DNA of 64,000 bases from assembly GCA_910574455.1 (NCBI GenBank), contig CAJSYZ010000011.1, forward strand, positions 310,001-374,000. Direction: 5' to 3'. The notes under the pieces were generated by a model, which was not told where the DNA came from, searched no databases, and saw only the letters and a list, made by a program, of their open reading frames with translations. This DNA comes from Trichaptum fuscoviolaceum. Taxonomy: Eukaryota; Basidiomycota; Agaricomycetes; Hymenochaetales; Trichaptaceae. Position 1 is the stretch's first letter; each line of letters starts with the position of its first letter. Shown in pieces: positions 59,281-64,000 of the stretch. The translations under genes were made by a program, and so were the position numbers.

Positions 59281-59640
59281 TACATCAGGGAAACTACTTT
59301 CTGCTGAAAGTGACTTAAGTGTTACTTAAACGTCCTGAGAGACTGAAGTCTTAAATAAGGCAAGCTTCACTTATTCATGCATGTCCTCCCATTATTCAGG
59401 ACAAGTTGGCTGAAATAAGTGCGGGCTGGCTTAAATAAGGAAAGATGGCTGAATCAGTGCTCTAAGTGTTTCAGGCATTCAGCACCCCAGTGCTCCAGTG
59501 TATCATCCTTTAATTACAGCAGTAGACAAGTGTTGTAAGACAAATTGCAGTGCTCAAGAGTCTAAGTGCATAAGAACGATCCAAGTATTTCATTGCATCA
59601 GAAATATATAAGACAACATTATTTAGCTATCAGTGCCTCA
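59281..59640. repeat. E3 terminal and subterminal repeats
   Basis: The same block as 35690-35966, inverted: TACATCAGGG, then TTAAGTGTTACTTAA and GAGCACTG-type repeats. Confidence 0.8.
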
Positions 59641-59892
59641 GTGTTCAAGTACATCAGTCATCTACGCAAGACTAAGCATAGCAGTCGCTATGAAGGGATC
59701 CCCCACGACATTACCGTGAACCTCTGCCGTGACGGGCAGTGGCAGGTCACACTTCGCTGCCGTACCTTCAATTCTGCATGTTCTTTGGCGGACCAGTAGA
59801 AACGAAGGCTGCTCTGCGAGTCGATGGTAATATAATATTGAGCGCACGGACAGAAAACGAAAAGAAGAGGCTCACCAGTGATCGATTTGCCC

Positions 59893-60047
59893 TTAGAAGT
59901 CTACGCAGTCCGTAGCCGAATCCCATTTTGAAGCGTCGTCCTCCTCATGATCACCATCTCCACCTAAATCCTTGTCCTCGCCCTCGCCCTCGCCTTCGCC
60001 CTCGTCCTCGTCCTCGTCCTCGCCCTCGTCCTCGCCCTCGCCCTCGT

Positions 60048-60082
<35 letters not shown>

Positions 60083-60105
60083 CCCTCGTCCTCAATCTTC
60101 TCAAC

Positions 60106-60139
<34 letters not shown>

Positions 60140-63100
60140 AATCTTCTCAACGCCCTCGTCCCCGCTCTCGCTCAGGTCGTCGTCGCCCTTAGCATTAGCA
60201 TGTTCGTCCTCTGCATCACCTTCCATCTCGCTTCTATGTTCAGCCCCCTCACGCTCTTCGCCCTTATCGTCGGTTCCGTCTTCCCAATTATCAGCGCCTT
60301 CGTCATACGCTTTCTCGCAGGTCGAATCTGCATCTACACCGTCAAAATACAAGGAAAAGTCCTGCCAGTGATACCCGATCCAACAAGTTCGGTGTTCTTT
60401 CTCGTGTCGATATCTGTACTGGCATCGTAAGCTAGGAGGCGGGATCGAACCTTTTCCCAGTTTGATTCAGTGAAGAAAGAGGGATTCGACAACAAGTTAA
60501 CATAGTCGTCCGTATGAGGCTGCCACAGAGCGCTAGTGAAATACCACTCAGCGCCGCCAAGTTCTTCTTTGATATTTTGCAACCGAGCCACCTGTTTATC
60601 AATGGCAACCTTGACCTATCCATGAGAAGATCAGCGGATAAGGACAATATAAGTACTGAAAAAATAGATACCGCTGTTGCCGCAAGGGCGAGGGCACCGA
60701 TAGGCTTTCCTATGGTGTTTCTGTCCAGTATTTTATGCCGACCCATGGCCAAGACAATGTGTACGGACAACACTGAGACCACAAGGTCAGAGCAGAACAG
60801 TCCTTGCTTCTGTACATTTAGGGTCAATGCATGGACACAAAACGTGACAATAAACACTCTTTTACTTACCCTCTCCATACTATACCAGCTTTCCCATAGA
60901 AACGGTTCGGCTTTCTTCTTGTCAACTAGCGTCTGCAACGTCTTCACAATTGCTTCGTTTTGCATTGACTTTAATTGTTCGCCGCTGATAAAACTGGCAA
61001 CTGATTGCTCAGCTTTCTCAAAAAGTTTCTTGCGCCAGCTATCAGAGCATCTCTGGGCCGCCTGAAATACGAGGATTGCATCTCAATTTGGTAAAGGTAA
61101 CTTGAGAATAAGTAAAAATGACTCAACTAGAGAACAGATATCAGCGAACTGAGTTTCGTAACTAAGTTCCACAGAATCAAACACTTTCCCCCACAGTGAG
61201 CTGATGAGCTTATTGTCCGGGGTTTGCCATTGTGTGACGGATTTTCCAACTGCGCGAAATAGTGAAGGTAATAGAATATGAGTCCAACCTGCCTGAGTAC
61301 CGGGAGGGAGACACTGGTTCGTCGCCCTTTTCCTGCCTGGCACGCGAGATCCTTCCCTTCCTTCATTTCGATCCTTGTCCTCAAGTCCCACTGATGTCTG
61401 CATATAAGTAAATCAACAAAATATGTCATAGAAATGAATTTGATTCGACAAACTGAGCTAGTAGTCCGAGAGACTTTGCGATGACCTTGATAAGCCCCAG
61501 TCACTAACACTTCGGGTCCGGGGGTGCAGGATGCACTCTTCATTGCAAGCGACGGTGCCCGAGGTGCTAACGACATGTTTCGACCACCAGACTATTAAGA
61601 AAAGAAGGTGAATGCTCACATTTAGAGTGTATCAATCGACTCTCACTTACTTCATTATCAGCCACAAGCGACTGCCTCTTGCGATTAGAGGTAGCGGATC
61701 CAATCTCCGGCTGCAACACGTCAGAAAGCTGTTATCCAAGGCAAGTGAGCAGATCGAAAAGAAGCACTTACCGTCGTATCGGCCTCAGGCCGATAAGGAA
61801 TATCAGAGGGGTTCCTCTTCTTACTCAAGTCCTTTCCGCCTGATCAGATACGAACTTAAAATGCCGGTTACCATAGAATTGACACTTACTGTGGCACCGG
61901 CCGGTGTGTCCATGTCAGTCAACAATGACTTCTTGATCTTGACAGTTTTATTAGCCAATTGAAATGGCTGAAAATAAGTAAACATAAAATGAAGGAATTC
62001 ATTGCACATCAAGGTAGAAGAATTACCACATTAACCTGAGAGTCGGTGTCTGGTGGCGACTTCCTCTTTCCGTTCTTTGTGACTGTGATTTCCTATTCAT
62101 ATGCACCCATTAGCGATCGACTCAAAGTGAAGAAGGAAACGAATAGTTGCCACAGGAGAGCACCGGAAGTGAGCCTAGGGTGCATCGACACTCACACATA
62201 CCTGTACACGGGGTTCCAAGGCTAGTGATTGCACCTTACAACCATAAATAAGGGGGGAACGAGAGAAGTTGAAATAAGATAGACTTACCGGTGCGCTAAG
62301 CTGCGAATTAGCAGTTCTCTTGTTTGCATCCTATCAAAATACCAATTCAGTAAGCAATGAAGGAAGGATGTACCATGAAGATCACTGTCTGGTACTCACC
62401 TGTCCACCTGGTTTTATCTTGTGGTTCTTATCCTCGAGTACGGGAAGGGATTGCTCAGTAGATTGAAAAATGTAAATGATATGACGTCGCTTACCGTTGA
62501 AACCTGCGACCCGGAAAGAGTGTCATGCAATAACTTCCTTTTCTTCGAGTTGACGTTGCTGCTACCTCCATCCTGTTCATGACACGGCAGTTGGCAGATA
62601 AATAATAACGAAGGAATATGAACAAACAGTCATGGAGTAACTGACATGAATCGAACAGTAATCAGTCGGACTCACACAAGCTTGAGCCGGCCTTGTTAGC
62701 CTCTTCGGATCGCTTCCACCCTATAAACAAGTTATTCAGACTGCACTTGCCATTCTAATGCTCCATCAACTCACTGCATTTGATTCCGAATCGACAAGAT
62801 GTGCCTTCTGTTGTACGCTGATTGTGCTATTTTTTACACCATGATAGCTTGTAAGGGTTATTGTTTCTCCTTCATCCTCCCAGGGACTTAAGTTTTCATC
62901 ATCTGGCAATGGGATGGTGTGTCTGGTGTAGCTTTGCGTCAGCAAGACTCATAATACAGTGGTAGCAAAGACAAGAGCGTCCGAGTCAATGTTGCAGGTG
63001 AAGGACTTCCAAGTTGGGTCTCGGCCCGGGAGTGTCACGCCGGTCACTGGCACTGCCAGTGCATCCGCTGCCAGTGGCAGGCTCATTAGTCGTAATCTAG

Positions 63101-64000
63101 TACTAGTCGGGATGATTTTTAATAATTGAGTCTAAATCAAGCTTCGCACTCACTATTACATCGACTTGACAGTACCAGATACTGATTCAGACGCAATGCA
63201 AGATTCAAACTTCAAACTCACAAATTGATCCTTTCTGAGACTGGCAACTCAAGACCTCCACCCTCTTCACCGATGAAAGTGGAATCATCTGTGTTGCGAA
63301 GCGCCCTGACAGGGCGTTTTGTCTTGTCGTTCCGCCTTGACGTAGCGGGCGAGTCTATTATGTCCGTTTCTTCACCAGAAAGACTCTCGTTCGGTCCTGC
63401 AGGAGCGTGAAAGAATGCGTCGCTGGGAGTGGCGGCAGACCTGGACATCTTTGCGGTCTGCACACGTGTGCGAAATGGAAGTTCACCTTTGGAATCTTCC
63501 TTCCTAGCCTTTTTTGCAGGCTTCCTGTTTGGCTCATCCATACTCGCTGCTTCGCATGAACGTGAGTCACAGTGTTCAACCTCCAAGCTTTGAGATCATC
63601 TGAAAATGTATAGGCAATGTTACTCACGAATATCCAAGTCTTCGTTGTGTCCATCTTCACAACCCGATACGTCTTTAACATCGTTCTTCGAGCCTGTTTA
63701 TGCTAGTTCAAATCTGTGTCATCACTGATCTAAAGTTGAAGACTTACTACTAGCTTCGCCTTTTGGCTTTCTACGTCCACGTTTGCCAGTGAGTTTGGGC
63801 ACTGTTGAGCCCATCTGGGTGCGTGTCTCAAGAGCCTTCGACAAGTTGTTTTCAAGCTCTACGGTCTCTAGCATCGCTGCTTCTTGGTTCTCTGCTGCAG
63901 TCACCTTCTTGCGAACCTTGTCAGCTGCCTCTTGTTCTTTTGCTGCCCGTTTTTGCTCCGCAGCGAGTTTTTTCCTCTCTTTCGCAACCGCGACTTGCTG
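59893..64000 (-). pseudogene. coiled-coil accessory gene of the Plavaka element (E3 copy), premature stop in the acidic tail
   Basis: Homologous to 31100-35355, read leftwards from beyond the window end. The coiled coil (about 63730-64000), the short exons and the C-terminal domain (WYSMERV, IGKPIGALALAATAV, ALWQPHTDDYVNLL) are kept. The base whose loss shifts the E2 frame is still present here. A repeat rearrangement introduces TGA at 60101-60103, cutting off the last part of the acidic tail; the loss of a tail may be tolerated. Its first exon and promoter lie outside the window. Confidence 0.6.
59965..60150 (-). repeat. expanded and rearranged acidic-tail hexamer repeat (E3)
   Basis: GAGGGC/GAGGAC units on the minus strand, longer than in E2. 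A duplicated GTTGAGAAGATTGAGG segment lies in the middle and creates a frame change and a stop. Confidence 0.8.

Larger units (their letters stand above)
59281..64000 (+). mobile_element. Plavaka DNA transposon copy E3, truncated by window end
   Basis: The end TACATCAGGGAAACTACTTT at 59281 and the following DNA match the reverse complement of E2 from 35966 down to about 31270. Only the accessory-gene half is inside the window; the transposase would lie beyond 64000. Orientation is the same as E1. Sequence is closer to E2 than to E1 where all three can be compared. Confidence 0.85.

Noticed and set aside
59928..60430. Plus-strand Pro/Arg-Pro repeat protein in E3
   Set aside because: Antisense of the GAGGGC/GAGGAC repeat; the sense strand is defined by homology to the accessory gene.
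1..64000. tRNA or rRNA genes
   Set aside because: I looked for A/B-box-like and conserved rRNA stretches and saw none that I could fold convincingly by eye; a dedicated scan would be needed to exclude them.

Overview
This window looks like nuclear DNA of a mushroom-forming basidiomycete (Agaricomycetes). Genes are broken by many short GT-AG introns (mostly 43-65 nt). The dominant repeats are Plavaka-type DNA transposons, a family characteristic of these fungi. The recognisable host fragments (alpha-1,3-glucan synthase, Bsd2, receptor-less kinases with an HGDLR catalytic loop) fit the same group.

Layout. Three large copies of one Plavaka family share terminal sequences reading TACATCAGG...CCTGATGTA. 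E1 (before position 1 to 17015) and E3 (59281 to beyond 64000) lie in one orientation. E2 (19026-35966, about 16.9 kb and complete) lies in the other. The shared design is a transposase gene, a divergently transcribed coiled-coil accessory gene, and a second accessory gene (B) convergent with the transposase. E2 also carries accessory gene A and a small gene. In E1 the place of A is taken by unrelated material: a WD40 remnant, an intact DEDD-type 3'-5' exonuclease gene and a broken alpha-1,3-glucan synthase fragment with introns still present. About 2 kb between E1 and E2 holds a Bsd2 remnant. The 23 kb between E2 and E3 is host-like: a GNAT acetyltransferase, four copies of a small protein gene with a 9-nt microexon (two copies lying in a perfect 1-kb inverted repeat), an FCP1-like phosphatase gene and two tandem protein kinase genes.

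The most interesting signal is a rule for small insertions. The window is full of short words (TTCAAGTT, TCCGAGTC, CACTGGCA, CTCAGGCT, TACTAGTA and their complements). All have the form XY-C-rc(XY)-G-XY, where XY is a dinucleotide and rc its reverse complement. Aligning the transposon copies, and the two arms of a small inverted-repeat element at 23080-23532, shows these words arising as exact 6-bp differences: XY in one copy, XY-C-rc(XY)-G-XY in the other. This is what would be expected from excision of an element that begins with C, ends with G, duplicates 2 bp, and leaves through hairpin ends with a one-base loop. The Plavaka copies and the small element all have C...G ends flanked by TA. 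The process seems to have seeded hexamer arrays, promoter changes and two-residue protein insertions.

All assignments come from reading the sequence and from memory of protein families; no database search was run.
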